Positions 18,606 through 27,628 of a stretch of 32,466 nt of DNA are shown piece by piece. Each line of letters begins with the position of its first letter. Position 1 is the stretch's first letter. This DNA is from Betaproteobacteria bacterium (GTDB lineage Bacteria > Pseudomonadota > Gammaproteobacteria > Burkholderiales > SG8-41): contig RPOR01000004.1 of NCBI GenBank assembly GCA_003820645.1, forward strand, positions 70,388 to 102,853. Reading direction: 5' to 3'. The position numbers were made by a program, and so were the translations under genes. Under the pieces are notes generated by a model. It did no database searches. It was not told where the DNA came from and saw nothing but the letters and a program-made list of their open reading frames with translations.

Positions 18606-19583
18606 TTAAATCTTTTCCAGGCCGGCAGGCGGCCAGTTTTCCAGCTTCATTCCCAGCGTCAGGCCGCGGGATGCCAGGACTTCCTTGATTTCATTCAGCG
18701 ACTTGCGGCCCAGATTCGGGGTCTTCAACAGCTCGGTCTCGGTCCGCTGGATCAAATCGCCGATATAGTAAATATTTTCCGCCTTCAGGCAGTTGGCCGA
18801 GCGAACCGTCAGTTCCAGGTCATCAACCGGACGCAACAGCACAGGGTCGATCTGCGTCGCTTTTTTCTCTTCGATCAGCGTCGGAGTGCCTTTGAGATCG
18901 GCGAACACCGACAGTTGATCGACCAGCACGCGCGCGGCATAACGCACCGCTTCTTCAGGATCGATCGCACCGTTGGTTTCAATATCAATCACCAGCTTGT
19001 CGAGGTCAGTGCGCTGTTCGACACGCGCGGACTCGACCGCATAGCTGACTCGACGTACCGGACCGTAGGACGCATCGAGCATCAGTCCGCCGACGCTGCG
19101 CGTGTCATCAACACCGCGACGGGTCACTGCAGCCACGTAACCGCGGCCTTTTTCCACCTTGATTTGCACATCAAGTTTGCCGCCCGCAGTCAGGTGCGCA
19201 ATCACGTGATCCGGATTGACGATTTCGACATCATGCATCGCCTCGATATCCGCGGCGGTGACCACGCCCTCACCGGTTTTCTTCAGGCTCAGAATCGCCT
19301 CATCGCGGTTATGCAGGCGAAACACGATTCCCTTCAGGTTGAGCAGGATGTCGACCACGTCTTCCTGAACGCCGTCGATGGTGGAATACTCGTGCAGTAC
19401 ACCCGCAATCTTGACTTCAGTTGCCGCGTAGCCGGGCATCGAAGACAGCAGGGTGCGGCGTAGCGCATTACCGAGCGTATGGCCGTAACCACGCTCGAAC
19501 GGCTCCATCGTGACCTTGGCATGAAACGGTGAGACACCCTGAACATCGATGATCCGAGGCTTGAGGAACGCGCTGCTGGACAT
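18606..19583 (-). CDS. rpoA: RNA polymerase alpha subunit
   Basis: A 325-residue subunit. The N-terminal domain (to about 230) dimerises and scaffolds beta and beta-prime; [20 protein letters not shown] is its signature. After a linker, the C-terminal domain has [18 protein letters not shown] and [14 protein letters not shown], which contact UP-element DNA and activators. Length matches the family. It lies between rpsD and rplQ as in the classical alpha operon, so polymerase and ribosome synthesis are linked. A short CTCCGAGAGGT-like region ahead of the start supplies the ribosome site. Confidence 0.98.
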   Translation of the reverse strand: MSSSAFLKPRIIDVQGVSPFHAKVTMEPFERGYGHTLGNALRRTLLSSMPGYAATEVKIAGVLHEYSTIDGVQEDVVDILLNLKGIVFRLHNRDEAILSLKKTGEGVVTAADIEAMHDVEIVNPDHVIAHLTAGGKLDVQIKVEKGRGYVAAVTRRGVDDTRSVGGLMLDASYGPVRRVSYAVESARVEQRTDLDKLVIDIETNGAIDPEEAVRYAARVLVDQLSVFADLKGTPTLIEEKKATQIDPVLLRPVDDLELTVRSANCLKAENIYYIGDLIQRTETELLKTPNLGRKSLNEIKEVLASRGLTLGMKLENWPPAGLEKI

Positions 19584-19604
19584 GGCTTGACTACCTCTCG
19601 GAGA

Positions 19605-20231
19605 TTATTTCGAGTACAGCTCGACTATGAGCGACTCGTTGATGGTTGACGGCAATTCGGAGCGTTGCGGACGCGCCTTGAAGGTGCCCTTCAGCGCCTT
19701 CGCGTCGACTTCGATCCACTCCGGATACCCGCGCGACTCTGCCGCTTCAGCGGCGCCCTTTATACGCAGCTGATCTTTCGCTGCCTGCGCCACCTCAACG
19801 ACGTCACCAGGACGGCATTGGTAGGACGGGATATTCACGCGCCTGCCGTTAATCAGGATGCCGTTGTGGCGGACGACCTGACGGGCTTCAGTGCGCGAAG
19901 AACCGAATCCCATGCGGTACACGACGCTGTCCAGCCTGCTTTCGAGATTCTGCAGCAGCGCCTCGCCGGTCACACCCTTGCTGCTCGCTGCGTCCTTATA
20001 GGTCTTGCGGAACTGTCCCTCAAGGATGCCGTAGATACGGCGCACTTTCTGTTTCGCGCGGAGCTGCACCCCATAACCCGACAAACGGGTGCTTTTCTGG
20101 CCATGCTGGCCAGGCGGATAGTTACGGCGCTCTATCGCACACTTATCGGTAAAACACTTCTCCCCTTTGAGGAAAAGCTTTTCACCTTCACGGCGGCATT
20201 GCCGGCATTTTGCATCGAGATTCCTGGCCAC
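19605..20231 (-). CDS. rpsD: Ribosomal protein uS4, zinc-binding (C+) form, GTG start
   Basis: A 208-residue primary assembly protein of the small subunit. Its N-terminus has Cys9, Cys12, Cys26 and Cys31 (KCRQC and KCFTDKC), a complete zinc knuckle as in Thermus S4; E. coli S4 lacks it. The S4 RNA-binding domain follows ([20 protein letters not shown]). The start is GTG at 20231, supported by AAGGGAG eight bases upstream and the standard N-terminus. S4 represses the alpha operon in E. coli, but I cannot identify a matching RNA site here. It lies between rpsK and rpoA. Confidence 0.97.
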   Translation of the reverse strand: MARNLDAKCRQCRREGEKLFLKGEKCFTDKCAIERRNYPPGQHGQKSTRLSGYGVQLRAKQKVRRIYGILEGQFRKTYKDAASSKGVTGEALLQNLESRLDSVVYRMGFGSSRTEARQVVRHNGILINGRRVNIPSYQCRPGDVVEVAQAAKDQLRIKGAAEAAESRGYPEWIEVDAKALKGTFKARPQRSELPSTINESLIVELYSK

Positions 20232-20244
20232 TGTGGGATCTCCC

Positions 20245-20634
20245 TTAAATTCGACGCTTCTTGGGGGGACGGCAGCCGTTGTGCGGCACTGGCGTCACAT
20301 CCGAGATGCTGGTGATCTTGAAACCAACTGCGTTCAGCGCGCGCACTGCGGACTCACGTCCGGGTCCCGGGCCCTTGATGAGCACCTCCAGGTTTTTCAC
20401 GCCGCACTCCTGCGCGAGACGCCCTGCTTTTTCTGCGGCGATCTGTGCCGCAAACGGGGTCGACTTCCGCGAACCCTTGAACCCGTTGCTACCCGAAGTT
20501 GCCCAGGCCAGAGCATTGCCCTGGCGGTCAGTAATGGTGACGATGGTATTGTTGAACGACGCGTGCACGTGCGCCACGCCTTCCGCCACGTTTTTCTTGA
20601 CCTTCTTGCGAACCCTGGTGCTTGCCTTAGCCAT
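20245..20634 (-). CDS. rpsK: Ribosomal protein uS11
   Basis: A 129-residue protein of the small-subunit platform, near the mRNA exit channel. Marks are [19 protein letters not shown], the middle segment [19 protein letters not shown], and the C-terminal [12 protein letters not shown], where the Asn-Gly bond is the isoaspartate site known from E. coli. Length equals the E. coli protein. It lies 16 bases after rpsM and 13 bases before rpsD, in the usual alpha-operon order. Confidence 0.98.
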   Translation of the reverse strand: MAKASTRVRKKVKKNVAEGVAHVHASFNNTIVTITDRQGNALAWATSGSNGFKGSRKSTPFAAQIAAEKAGRLAQECGVKNLEVLIKGPGPGRESAVRALNAVGFKITSISDVTPVPHNGCRPPKKRRI

Positions 20635-20650
20635 AAATAGTCACTCTCTG

Positions 20651-21028
20651 TTACGCAGCGGTCGGCCGCTGGATTTTCACTGCAGCCTTGCGCGGACCCT
20701 TGCGCGTGCGCGCGTTGGTACGCGTGCGCTGCCCGCGCAGGGGCAGTCCAGCACGGTGACGCTTGCCGCGCCAGGTGCCAAGGTCCATCAGGCGCTTGAT
20801 GTTCATGGATACTTCGCGGCGCAGGTCACCTTCCGTGGTGAACTTCGCTACCTGCTCGCGCAGTTTCTCCATGTCCGAGTCTGACAGATCCTTCATTTTG
20901 GTTGCGGTGCCGACCCCAGCCGCCGCGCAAATCGCGCGGGCACGGCTGCGACCGATACCGTAGATCGCCGTCAGCGCGACTTCAGCGTGCTGATGATTTG
21001 GTATGTTGACGCCACCTATGCGGGCCAT
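20651..21028 (-). CDS. rpsM: Ribosomal protein uS13
   Basis: A 125-residue small-subunit head protein that touches the P-site tRNA and bridges to the large subunit. Marks are [25 protein letters not shown], the C-terminal [22 protein letters not shown], and a basic tail reaching the decoding area. It is the first gene of the alpha block and has its own promoter-like sequence directly upstream, so it can be expressed separately from secY. Confidence 0.98.
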   Translation of the reverse strand: MARIGGVNIPNHQHAEVALTAIYGIGRSRARAICAAAGVGTATKMKDLSDSDMEKLREQVAKFTTEGDLRREVSMNIKRLMDLGTWRGKRHRAGLPLRGQRTRTNARTRKGPRKAAVKIQRPTAA

Positions 21029-21056
21029 CTGTTACCCCACCGATGAAAAACTGTAA

Positions 21057-21085
21057 ATTATAACTTTTGACAGGCTCATATTCAA
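21057..21085 (-). promoter_or_regulatory. Probable alpha-operon promoter
   Basis: On the minus strand TTGAAT and a perfect TATAAT are 17 bases apart, in the 64-base gap between rpmJ and rpsM. The -10 box is 28 bases before the rpsM start. This matches the known position of the alpha promoter in E. coli. The boxes are seen; activity is inferred. Confidence 0.7.
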
Positions 21086-21092
21086 CGAACCG

Positions 21093-21206
21093 TCAACCCT
21101 GGCGCTGCTTGTGTCGCGGATCCTTGCAGATCACGCGGACCACGCCATTGCGCTTCACAACCTTGCAATTGCGGCACATGCGCTTTACTGATGCCTGTAC
21201 TTTCAT
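21093..21206 (-). CDS. rpmJ: Ribosomal protein bL36, zinc-binding form
   Basis: A 37-residue protein, the smallest gene in the window. It starts [15 protein letters not shown] and has the complete zinc set Cys11, Cys14, Cys27 and His32 (CKDPRHKQ). It stabilises 23S rRNA near the peptidyl-transferase region. Length equals the standard C+ form. A good ribosome site (AAGAGGT) lies seven to eight bases upstream of the ATG. It sits between infA and rpsM, as in most Betaproteobacteria. Confidence 0.97.
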   Translation of the reverse strand: MKVQASVKRMCRNCKVVKRNGVVRVICKDPRHKQRQG

Positions 21207-21230
21207 GTCATACCTCTTTCCCTTGCCCGC

Positions 21231-21449
21231 CTATTTCGCCCGGAAAATGATGCGCCCCTTGTTCAAATCGTAGGGCGTCAGTTCCACCGTCACTTTATCC
21301 CCGGGCAGAATGCGAATGTAGTGCATGCGCATTTTCCCCGAGATATGGCCAAGCACAACATGGCCATTCTCCAACTTCACCCGAAACGTTGCGTTAGGCA
21401 GGGTTTCGACGATCTCCCCCTGCATCTCTATCGTGTCTTCTTTCGCCAT
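21231..21449 (-). CDS. infA: Translation initiation factor IF-1
   Basis: A 72-residue OB-fold factor that occupies the A site of the small subunit during initiation. The sequence [19 protein letters not shown], then [18 protein letters not shown] and the end KGRIIFRAK, is typical, and length equals E. coli IF-1. The start codon follows the secY stop with no gap (TAA ATG), which implies re-initiation or coupling. Location in the spc block rather than as a separate gene is usual for Betaproteobacteria and Gram-positives but not for E. coli. Confidence 0.98.
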   Translation of the reverse strand: MAKEDTIEMQGEIVETLPNATFRVKLENGHVVLGHISGKMRMHYIRILPGDKVTVELTPYDLNKGRIIFRAK

Positions 21450-22769
21450 TTACCGCGTCGGAAACACACCGCCCTTAAAGTTTGCTTTCTTCAGCAGACT
21501 TTCGTATTGATGCGACATCACATAAGCCTGCACCTGTGCCATGAAATCGAGGGTCACCACCACGATGATCAACAGCGAAGTGCCGCCGAAATAGAACGGC
21601 ACGTTTTTCCAGACAATCAGCAACTCCGGAACCAGGCAGACCAGCGTGACGTATAACGCCCCGGCCAGCGTGAGGCGCATCGTGACTTTTTCGACGTATC
21701 GCGCCGTCTGGTCACCGGGTCGTATACCCGGAACGAACGCACCGCTCTTTTTCAGATTCTCCGCAGTCTCCTTCGGATTGAACACCAGGGCCGTGTAGAA
21801 AAAACAGAAAAAGATGATGGCAGCGGCATAAAACAGCGTGTAAATCGGCTGTCCGGGATGCAACACCCCCGCGACGCTCTTGAGCCACGCCATGCCCTCG
21901 TTTTCACCGAGCCAGCCGGCTACAGTGCCCGGGAACAGGATGATGCTCGAAGCAAAAATCGGCGGGATCACGCCCGACATATTCAGTTTCAGCGGCAAGT
22001 GTGATGACTGTCCGCCGTAGACCTTGCGGCCGACTTGACGTTTTGCGTAATTCACCAGGATCTTGCGCTGCCCCTTTTCGACAAAACAGACGAACGCAGT
22101 TACTGCAACCACCAGTACAAATATGAACAGCACAAACGGGATCGAAAATGCCCCGGTCCGCGCCAGTTCCAGGGTACCGCCAACTGCCTGCGGGAACCCC
22201 GAAGCGATGCCGGCGAAGATGATCAGCGAGATGCCGTTGCCGATGCCGCGCTCGGTAATCTGCTCCCCCAACCACATCAGGAACATGGTGCCGGTCACCA
22301 AGGTCATCATCGCCGTCAAGCGAAACATCAGGCCCGGATCCAATGCCACTTTTTGCTGCTCGAATGCAATCGCTATCGCCAACCCCTGCACTATCGCAAG
22401 CGCCGCAGTGCCATACCGGGTGTATTGCGTAATTTTCCGGCGCCCCGACTCGCCTTCCTTCTTCAAGGCCTCGAGAGTCGGTGACACCACGGTCATCAAC
22501 TGCATGATGATCGATGCCGATATGTACGGCATGATGCCCAACGTAAAAATCGAAAAGCGCGACAGCGCGCCGCCCGAGAACATGTTGAACATGTCCAGAA
22601 TGCCGCCCCGCTGCGAACGAAACAGCTCAGCCAGCTGGGCCTGATCGATGCCAGGTACCGGAATGTAGGACCCGATGCGGAATACGATCAGCGCACCCAC
22701 CAAGAACAACAGGCGACGCTTGAGGTCGCCAAATTTGCCCGAGCCCGACAGTGCGGCACCAACAGCCAA
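21450..22769 (-). CDS. secY: Preprotein translocase channel subunit SecY (TTG start)
   Basis: A 439-residue inner-membrane protein with ten helices that forms the Sec channel with SecE and SecG. Marks are [23 protein letters not shown] (plug region), [33 protein letters not shown] and [22 protein letters not shown]. The frame has no ATG or GTG at the expected place. TTG at 22769 is chosen because GGGAG lies six bases upstream and it starts two bases after the rplO stop, giving the right N-terminal length before GDLKRRLLF. Expression is probably coupled to rplO and infA. Confidence 0.97.
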   Translation of the reverse strand: MAVGAALSGSGKFGDLKRRLLFLVGALIVFRIGSYIPVPGIDQAQLAELFRSQRGGILDMFNMFSGGALSRFSIFTLGIMPYISASIIMQLMTVVSPTLEALKKEGESGRRKITQYTRYGTAALAIVQGLAIAIAFEQQKVALDPGLMFRLTAMMTLVTGTMFLMWLGEQITERGIGNGISLIIFAGIASGFPQAVGGTLELARTGAFSIPFVLFIFVLVVAVTAFVCFVEKGQRKILVNYAKRQVGRKVYGGQSSHLPLKLNMSGVIPPIFASSIILFPGTVAGWLGENEGMAWLKSVAGVLHPGQPIYTLFYAAAIIFFCFFYTALVFNPKETAENLKKSGAFVPGIRPGDQTARYVEKVTMRLTLAGALYVTLVCLVPELLIVWKNVPFYFGGTSLLIIVVVTLDFMAQVQAYVMSHQYESLLKKANFKGGVFPTR

Positions 22770-22771
22770 GC

Positions 22772-23230
22772 TCAGCTCCCGGCCTTATCGGTTGCAGGTT
22801 GGTCGACGCTGCCTCCGGCACGTTCGATGGCCTCGCGTGCACCCTTGCTGGCGAGCACGCCCTTGAGTGCGATCTTGCGCTTGAGTTCGCCGGCGAGTAT
22901 CACCTTGGCGCGGACGGCCATCTTGGGCACCACGCCCGCCTGCTTGAGCGCAGCGAGGTCTATGGTGTCGATCTTCAGTTTGTGCAGGGTATCCAGGCGC
23001 ACCTCGGCCGTTTCACCGGCGGAAAGCGAATGAAAACCGCGCTTGGGCAGCCGGCGATGCAGCGGCATTTGGCCGCCTTCGAAACCGACCTTGTGGAAAC
23101 CGCCTGCACGTGCTTTCTGTCCCTTATGACCGCGTCCGGCGGTCTTGCCCGAGCCGCAACCGATGCCGCGGCCGACGCGCTTCTTGCTGCGCTTGGCGCC
23201 GGCGGCGGGTTTGATCTTGTTCAGTTCCAT
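22772..23230 (-). CDS. rplO: Ribosomal protein uL15
   Basis: A 152-residue large-subunit protein needed late in assembly. The N-terminus [22 protein letters not shown] and the Gly/Lys-rich stretch [16 protein letters not shown] are characteristic, followed by [17 protein letters not shown]. The C-terminus has a short tail rich in Gly, Ser and Asp ([14 protein letters not shown]). The start codon directly follows the rpmD stop (TAA ATG) with no gap. secY begins two bases after its stop. Confidence 0.98.
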   Translation of the reverse strand: MELNKIKPAAGAKRSKKRVGRGIGCGSGKTAGRGHKGQKARAGGFHKVGFEGGQMPLHRRLPKRGFHSLSAGETAEVRLDTLHKLKIDTIDLAALKQAGVVPKMAVRAKVILAGELKRKIALKGVLASKGAREAIERAGGSVDQPATDKAGS

Positions 23231-23434
23231 TTAGGCCTCACAGCGAACGAGATAAGACACTTTGTTGATCATCCCGCGTACCGCCGGAGTATCAACAAGT
23301 TCAACCGTATGGTTGATGCGCCGCAACCCGAGGCCACGGACCGATGTCCGGTGTTCGGGCCGGGTGCCGATCAGGCTGCGCACCAGCGTGACCCTGATGG
23401 TCTTGCCCTGAGTGTTACCTTGTGTCTTGGCCAT
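23231..23434 (-). CDS. rpmD: Ribosomal protein uL30
   Basis: A 67-residue protein, a little longer than the 59 of E. coli because of an N-terminal [11 protein letters not shown] stretch. The core [32 protein letters not shown] is clear from its pieces SLIGTRPEH and [13 protein letters not shown]. It binds 5S-proximal 23S rRNA in the large subunit. It lies three bases after rpsE and abuts rplO. Confidence 0.97.
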   Translation of the reverse strand: MAKTQGNTQGKTIRVTLVRSLIGTRPEHRTSVRGLGLRRINHTVELVDTPAVRGMINKVSYLVRCEA

Positions 23435-23437
23435 GGT

Positions 23438-23962
23438 TTATCCGAGGATGTCTTCAACCGGCTTGCCGCGTTTTGCAGCGATCTCGGCCGGGGTATTCAT
23501 TGCAGTCAACCCGTTGATCGTCGCGCGCACGATGTTATAGGGGTTGGTCGAACCGATGCATTTGGCAAGGATGTTGGCAACGCCCATGACTTCCAGCACC
23601 GCGCGCACCGGGCCACCGGCAATGATTCCAGTGCCGTCGGAGGCCGGCTGCATGTAGACTCGGGAGGCGCCATGGCGCCCCATTACGGCATGCTGCAACG
23701 TTCCGTTTTTCAGCTGGACTTTGACCATTTTCTGGCGCGCTTCTTCCATGGCCTTTTGCACGGCGACCGGAACCTCGCGTGCCTTGCCCTTGCCCATACC
23801 GATGCTGCCGTCCCCGTCGCCGACGACGGTCAGTGCCGCAAAACCCATTACCCGGCCGCCCTTGACGACTTTGGTTACGCGATTGATGGCCACCATCTTT
23901 TCACGCAGCCCGTCACCTCGGTCTTCGCCGGTTTGCATCTTTCCTGCCTGCATTTTTGCCAT
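23438..23962 (-). CDS. rpsE: Ribosomal protein uS5
   Basis: A 174-residue small-subunit protein affecting decoding accuracy. Its N-terminal double-stranded-RNA-binding fold has [17 protein letters not shown], the loop where spectinomycin-resistance changes map in E. coli. The C-terminal domain has [19 protein letters not shown] and [10 protein letters not shown]. The N-terminus is about ten residues longer than in E. coli. It lies between rplR and rpmD in the standard spc order. Confidence 0.98.
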   Translation of the reverse strand: MAKMQAGKMQTGEDRGDGLREKMVAINRVTKVVKGGRVMGFAALTVVGDGDGSIGMGKGKAREVPVAVQKAMEEARQKMVKVQLKNGTLQHAVMGRHGASRVYMQPASDGTGIIAGGPVRAVLEVMGVANILAKCIGSTNPYNIVRATINGLTAMNTPAEIAAKRGKPVEDILG

Positions 23963-23973
23963 GCGCCGCTCCG

Positions 23974-24330
23974 TCAGAACTGCAGTCCGGCTTCACGCGC
24001 GGCTTCCGCCAACGCTTTCACCCGACCGTGATATTTATAACCGGAGCGGTCAAAAGCGACCTTCTCCACGCCGGCCTGCTTTGCACGTTCGGCAATACGC
24101 TTGCCGATCGCTGCTGCCGCAGCCGCGCTGCCGCCTTTCGGCACCGCTGTCCGCACTTCCTTTTCAGAGGTCGAAGCGCTCGCGAGCACTTTCGATCCGC
24201 TGGCATCAATGACCTGCGCATAGATATGGCTGTTGGAACGGTAGACGGTAAGCCGTACCGCCTTGAGTTCAGCAATCTTGGCTCGCGCGCTGCGTGCGCG
24301 CCGCAGGCGCGCTTCTTTCTTGTCAAACAT
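23974..24330 (-). CDS. rplR: Ribosomal protein uL18
   Basis: A 118-residue protein that carries 5S rRNA into the large subunit together with L5 and L25. Marks are [26 protein letters not shown] in overlapping pieces, [20 protein letters not shown], and the ending [26 protein letters not shown] region. Length matches the family (117). It lies 11 bases after rplF and 11 before rpsE. Confidence 0.98.
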   Translation of the reverse strand: MFDKKEARLRRARSARAKIAELKAVRLTVYRSNSHIYAQVIDASGSKVLASASTSEKEVRTAVPKGGSAAAAAAIGKRIAERAKQAGVEKVAFDRSGYKYHGRVKALAEAAREAGLQF

Positions 24331-24341
24331 ATTCTGTCCGC

Positions 24342-24875
24342 CTACTTCTTCTTCGTTTCCTTGAGCACAATGCGCTCATCGGCATAACGCACACCCTTGC
24401 CCTTGTAGGGCTCCGGTGGCCGGTAACTACGAACGTCGGCAGCAACCTGGCCGACCTGTTGCTTGTCCGCGCCCTTGATAATAATTTCAGTCTGGGTTGG
24501 CGTCTCGGCCTTCACGCCTTTCGGCAGTTGATGGACCACCGGATGCGAAAAGCCCAGCGTCAGGTTGAGCTTATCGCCCTGCGCCTGCGCGCGGTAACCC
24601 ACACCAACCAGCGTGAGCTTCTTTTCAAAGCCGCGGCTCACACCCTGAACCATGTTTGCAACGAGCGCGCGCAATGTGCCGCTGATGGCGTTGGCCTGCC
24701 GCGAATTGTCGTTGACCTTGATTTCGAGGCGATTCTCAATCTTCTCCACCTTGACGTTGGGCGTGATCTGCTGCGCCAACGTGCCAAGAGGACCCTTGAC
24801 CGAAATCAGGTCGTCATTAATCGTGACTTCAATTTTTTCCGGCAACGTGACCGGACTGCTTCCGACTCTGGACAT
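24342..24875 (-). CDS. rplF: Ribosomal protein uL6
   Basis: A 177-residue, two-domain large-subunit protein at the base of the L7/L12 stalk, next to the sarcin-ricin loop. Marks are [44 protein letters not shown] and the C-terminal [13 protein letters not shown]. Length equals the E. coli protein. It lies 12 bases after rpsH, in spc order. Confidence 0.98.
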   Translation of the reverse strand: MSRVGSSPVTLPEKIEVTINDDLISVKGPLGTLAQQITPNVKVEKIENRLEIKVNDNSRQANAISGTLRALVANMVQGVSRGFEKKLTLVGVGYRAQAQGDKLNLTLGFSHPVVHQLPKGVKAETPTQTEIIIKGADKQQVGQVAADVRSYRPPEPYKGKGVRYADERIVLKETKKK

Positions 24876-24887
24876 CGCTCGTCTCCG

Positions 24888-25283
24888 TTACGCCACGATG
24901 CAGAGCACTTCGCCACCGATGCCCATACCTCGCGCTTTGCGATCGGTCATCACGCCTTGCGGGGTGGAGACAATGGCAACGCCGAGGCCGTTCATCACGC
25001 GCGGAATGTCACGGCTGGGTTTGTAAATGCGCAAGCCTGGACGACTCACGCGCTCTATTTTTTCGATCACCGGGCGTCCGGCATAATACTTGAGGTTGAC
25101 CTCGAGCACCGGCTTGGAGGTTTCGCCACGCACGGCGAATTCCTCAATGTAACCCTCGTCCTTCAGGACCTTGGCGATCGCTACCTTGAGCTTGCTCGAA
25201 GGCATCGACACGGACTCCTTCTCCGCCTGCTGCGCATTGCGGATGCGGGTCAGCATGTCGGAAATCGGATCATTCATGCTCAT
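24888..25283 (-). CDS. rpsH: Ribosomal protein uS8
   Basis: A 131-residue small-subunit assembly protein that binds helix 21 of 16S rRNA. Marks are [14 protein letters not shown] near the start and [21 protein letters not shown] in the C-terminal half. In E. coli S8 also represses the spc operon by binding its message near rplE; I could not identify such a site here. Two in-frame ATG codons lie two codons apart; the first is chosen because GGAG lies eight bases upstream. Confidence 0.98.
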   Translation of the reverse strand: MSMNDPISDMLTRIRNAQQAEKESVSMPSSKLKVAIAKVLKDEGYIEEFAVRGETSKPVLEVNLKYYAGRPVIEKIERVSRPGLRIYKPSRDIPRVMNGLGVAIVSTPQGVMTDRKARGMGIGGEVLCIVA

Positions 25284-25306
25284 GCAAAGTTCTCCTGCAG
25301 CCTGTC

Positions 25307-25612
25307 TTACCAGCTAGCCTTGATTACGCCCGGGATCTCTCCGCGCATGGCAATCTCGCGCAGTTTTCCCCGAGCCAGCCCAAACTTGCGATACACACCA
25401 CGCGGGCGACCGGTCAGTGCGCAACGATTGCGCAGCCGGACGGGACTCGCGTTCCGCGGCAGTTTCTGCAGCTTCAGGCGTGCTTCGTAGCGATCTTCAG
25501 GAGCGAGCTTCTGATCGTCGACGAGCGCCTGCAGTTCTGCCCGCTTGGCCGCGTACTTCTTTACGGTCTTGCGGCGCTTCTGATCACGGTTTATCAGTGC
25601 AAGCTTGGACAT
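25307..25612 (-). CDS. rpsN: Ribosomal protein uS14, zinc-free long form
   Basis: A 101-residue protein of the small-subunit head. This is the long form without the CxxC zinc motif: the conserved part reads [21 protein letters not shown] and only one cysteine is present. It therefore differs from S4 and L36 in this block, which both keep zinc sites. The standard start [14 protein letters not shown] is present, ten bases after rplE. Confidence 0.98.
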   Translation of the reverse strand: MSKLALINRDQKRRKTVKKYAAKRAELQALVDDQKLAPEDRYEARLKLQKLPRNASPVRLRNRCALTGRPRGVYRKFGLARGKLREIAMRGEIPGVIKASW

Positions 25613-25622
25613 ACGGTTTTCC

Positions 25623-26309
25623 TCAGTTCCGGAAAGGAAATTTGAAAGCGGAAAGCAGCGCCCGGGCTTCTTCGTCGGACTTTGCTGTCGTTGTAATCGT
25701 GATGTTCATCCCGCGCAGAGCGTCGATCTTGTCATATTCGATCTCCGGGAAAATGATCTGCTCCTTGACGCCCATGTTGTAATTTCCGCGCCCGTCAAAA
25801 CTGCGCGCCGAAATTCCACGAAAATCGCGGATGCGCGGCATCGCGATATTGACGAGGCGGTCCAGGAATTCATACATCCGTGCACCACGGAGAGTCACCT
25901 TGCAACCCACCGGGTAACCTTCGCGGATCTTGAAATTCGCGATCGCTTTGCGCGAGTTGGTTACCAGCGGTTTCTGCCCTGCAATTTTTGTCATGTCACC
26001 GACGGCGTTGTCCATGATTTTTTTGTCGGCAACCGCTTCACCCACGCCCATGTTAAGGACGATTTTCTCGATCCGCGGCACCTGCATCGGGCTCTTGTAG
26101 CCGAATTTCTGAGTCAACTCCTTGGCGACAGTATCCTTGTAATAGGTACTCAGCCGCGCCGGCGCAGAGGGACGGTCCGGCTTACCCTGCTTCGCAGCGG
26201 CGCTCGCAGCAGCCGCGGCCTTGGGCTCTTTCGCCGCCTTCTTGACCGGCGCCGCCTTGGTGTCCTTCGCCGGCTTTGCTTTTTTGGTGTCTTTTTTATC
26301 CGCGCTCAT
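25623..26309 (-). CDS. rplE: Ribosomal protein uL5 with a 50-residue Lys/Ala-rich N-terminal extension
   Basis: A 228-residue protein; the family norm is about 179. Residues 51–228 are a complete L5 ([51 protein letters not shown]), which binds 5S rRNA and contacts P-site tRNA and S13. The first 50 residues are low-complexity, rich in Lys, Ala, Pro and Asp. No ATG, GTG or TTG codon lies between the first ATG and the L5 core. The ATG overlaps the rplX stop (ATGA), so the extended form must be the product. The extension may be a disordered rRNA-binding tail; its function is unknown. Confidence 0.95.
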   Translation of the reverse strand: MSADKKDTKKAKPAKDTKAAPVKKAAKEPKAAAAASAAAKQGKPDRPSAPARLSTYYKDTVAKELTQKFGYKSPMQVPRIEKIVLNMGVGEAVADKKIMDNAVGDMTKIAGQKPLVTNSRKAIANFKIREGYPVGCKVTLRGARMYEFLDRLVNIAMPRIRDFRGISARSFDGRGNYNMGVKEQIIFPEIEYDKIDALRGMNITITTTAKSDEEARALLSAFKFPFRN

Positions 26310-26623
26310 ACATCAACCACTTCGCCATTTGACTTGAAATACCGAACGCGACGCCCGTCGTCCAGTTGCCTGACTCCAACTCGGTCGGCCTTCTTGGTTA
26401 CGGGATTAAACAACGCCACATTCGACACATGAATCGGCATTTCCTTGTCGATGATGCCGCCGGTCTCACCTTTGGCCGGGTTCGGCCGCTGGTGTTTCTT
26501 GACGCGATTGATGCCCTCGACGAGCAGATGTTCATCGTCTACGATTCGCAACACCGTCCCGCGTTTGCTGCGGTCTCGGCCGGTAAGGACGACCACGTCG
26601 TCGCCTTTCTTGATCTTGCGCAT
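26306..26623 (-). CDS. rplX: Ribosomal protein uL24
   Basis: A 105-residue KOW-fold protein that starts large-subunit assembly by binding the 5' end of 23S rRNA. Marks are [22 protein letters not shown] and [10 protein letters not shown], then [20 protein letters not shown]. Length equals the E. coli protein. It lies 15 bases after rplN and its stop overlaps the rplE start, so the two are probably translationally coupled. Confidence 0.98.
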   Translation of the reverse strand: MRKIKKGDDVVVLTGRDRSKRGTVLRIVDDEHLLVEGINRVKKHQRPNPAKGETGGIIDKEMPIHVSNVALFNPVTKKADRVGVRQLDDGRRVRYFKSNGEVVDV

Positions 26624-26638
26624 ATGCCTATACGTCCT

Positions 26639-27007
26639 CTACAACACTTCCGGGGCAAGAGATACGATTTTCATGAACCGCTCGGTGCGCAGTTCGCGGG
26701 TCACCGGTCCAAAAATCCGGGTACCGATGGGTTCAAGTTTCTGATTCAGCAACACTGCCGCATTGCCGTCAAACTTCAACAACGATCCATCATTGCGACG
26801 CACGCCTTTGGCGGTACGCACAACCACGGCGTTGTAAACCTCGCCTTTTTTCACTCGCCCGCGCGGCGCAGCCTCCTTGATGCTGACCTTGATAATGTCG
26901 CCGATACCGGCGTAACGACGCTTTGATCCGCCAAGCACCTTGATGCACATGACAGCGCGTGCACCCGTGTTGTCAGCAACGTCCAGTATGGATTGCATCT
27001 GAATCAT
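26639..27007 (-). CDS. rplN: Ribosomal protein uL14
   Basis: A 122-residue large-subunit protein forming an intersubunit bridge. Marks are [36 protein letters not shown] and [13 protein letters not shown]. It is the first gene of the spc block; the 156-base gap upstream is the longest in the ribosomal cluster and carries a promoter-like sequence. A ribosome site (GCAGGAAC) lies about six bases before the ATG. Confidence 0.98.
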   Translation of the reverse strand: MIQMQSILDVADNTGARAVMCIKVLGGSKRRYAGIGDIIKVSIKEAAPRGRVKKGEVYNAVVVRTAKGVRRNDGSLLKFDGNAAVLLNQKLEPIGTRIFGPVTRELRTERFMKIVSLAPEVL

Positions 27008-27163
27008 GGTTGTTCCTGCTTATCTTTCCCCAACTTGGCCACCCTTGAAGCATGGAAGGCCAGTCTTGGAGCCCGTTCGGGCAAGTTCACCGCCAGCGGA
27101 GCGCAAGGCGGAAAATACAGCCGATAAGTATACAGTTAGAAATGCCTGTTACGCAAGCGGCAA
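27008..27163 (-). promoter_or_regulatory. spc promoter and leader between rpsQ and rplN
   Basis: On the minus strand TTGCGT (27151–27156) and TATACT (27127–27132) are 18 bases apart, at the classical S10/spc boundary. The leader that would follow has two possible hairpins: one at about 27065–27085 (CTTG...CAAG enclosing CCCG/CGGG) and one, imperfect, at about 27037–27061 (CCTT/AAGG within GGCC repeats). They could be a ribosomal-protein binding site, which is an inference. Confidence 0.65.
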
Positions 27164-27424
27164 TTACATGCTCCGCGATTTCTCCACGAGCTTGGTCACC
27201 CGCCACGCCTTGGTTTTAGCGATGGGGCGGCACTCCTCGATCAACACGGTATCGCCTTCCCTGTATTCGTCGTTGGCATCGTGCGCGTGATACTTCTTTG
27301 AGCGCGTGATGAACTTCCCCAGCAAGGGATGCTTGACTCGCCGTTCGACAAGTACGGTCACCGTCTTGTCCATCTTGTCACTGACTACGCGTCCTGTCAG
27401 CGTTCGTTTATTTGATTCCGTCAT
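27164..27424 (-). CDS. rpsQ: Ribosomal protein uS17
   Basis: An 86-residue OB-fold protein that binds the 5' domain of 16S rRNA. Marks are [21 protein letters not shown], seen as [12 protein letters not shown], and [19 protein letters not shown]. It is the last gene of the S10 block, followed by the spc promoter region. Its start lies 15 bases after rpmC. Confidence 0.98.
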   Translation of the reverse strand: MTESNKRTLTGRVVSDKMDKTVTVLVERRVKHPLLGKFITRSKKYHAHDANDEYREGDTVLIEECRPIAKTKAWRVTKLVEKSRSM

Positions 27425-27439
27425 ATTGAACCCTACCCG

Positions 27440-27625
27440 TTATGCTTTGGTTCCCAGCACCGTGCGCACTCGCGCGATATCGCGCCGAACCTTGCGCAGC
27501 TGGCTGGTGTTCGATAACTGCTGTGTTGCCTTCTGCATACGCATGGAAAACTGCGCCTTGAGCAGGGACTCGAGTTCCTTGCGCAATTCTTCCGGGCTTT
27601 TCGCCGTCAATTCGCTCGCCTTCAT
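27440..27625 (-). CDS. rpmC: Ribosomal protein uL29
   Basis: A 61-residue helical protein at the tunnel exit, next to L23, where trigger factor and signal recognition particle dock. Marks are [18 protein letters not shown] and [15 protein letters not shown]. It starts three bases after the rplP stop. Its ribosome site (TAGGAGG) is formed by the last codons of rplP. Confidence 0.98.
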   Translation of the reverse strand: MKASELTAKSPEELRKELESLLKAQFSMRMQKATQQLSNTSQLRKVRRDIARVRTVLGTKA

Positions 27626-27628
27626 GAT

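Noticed and set aside
22751-24031. Open frame of about 426 codons on the plus strand, opposite rplO, rpmD and rpsE
   Set aside because: It lies opposite three certain ribosomal genes, has no domain and no plausible ribosome site.
24294-25490. Open frame of about 398 codons on the plus strand, opposite rplF, rpsH and part of rpsN
   Set aside because: Same reasoning: antisense to conserved genes, and composition typical of a shadow frame.
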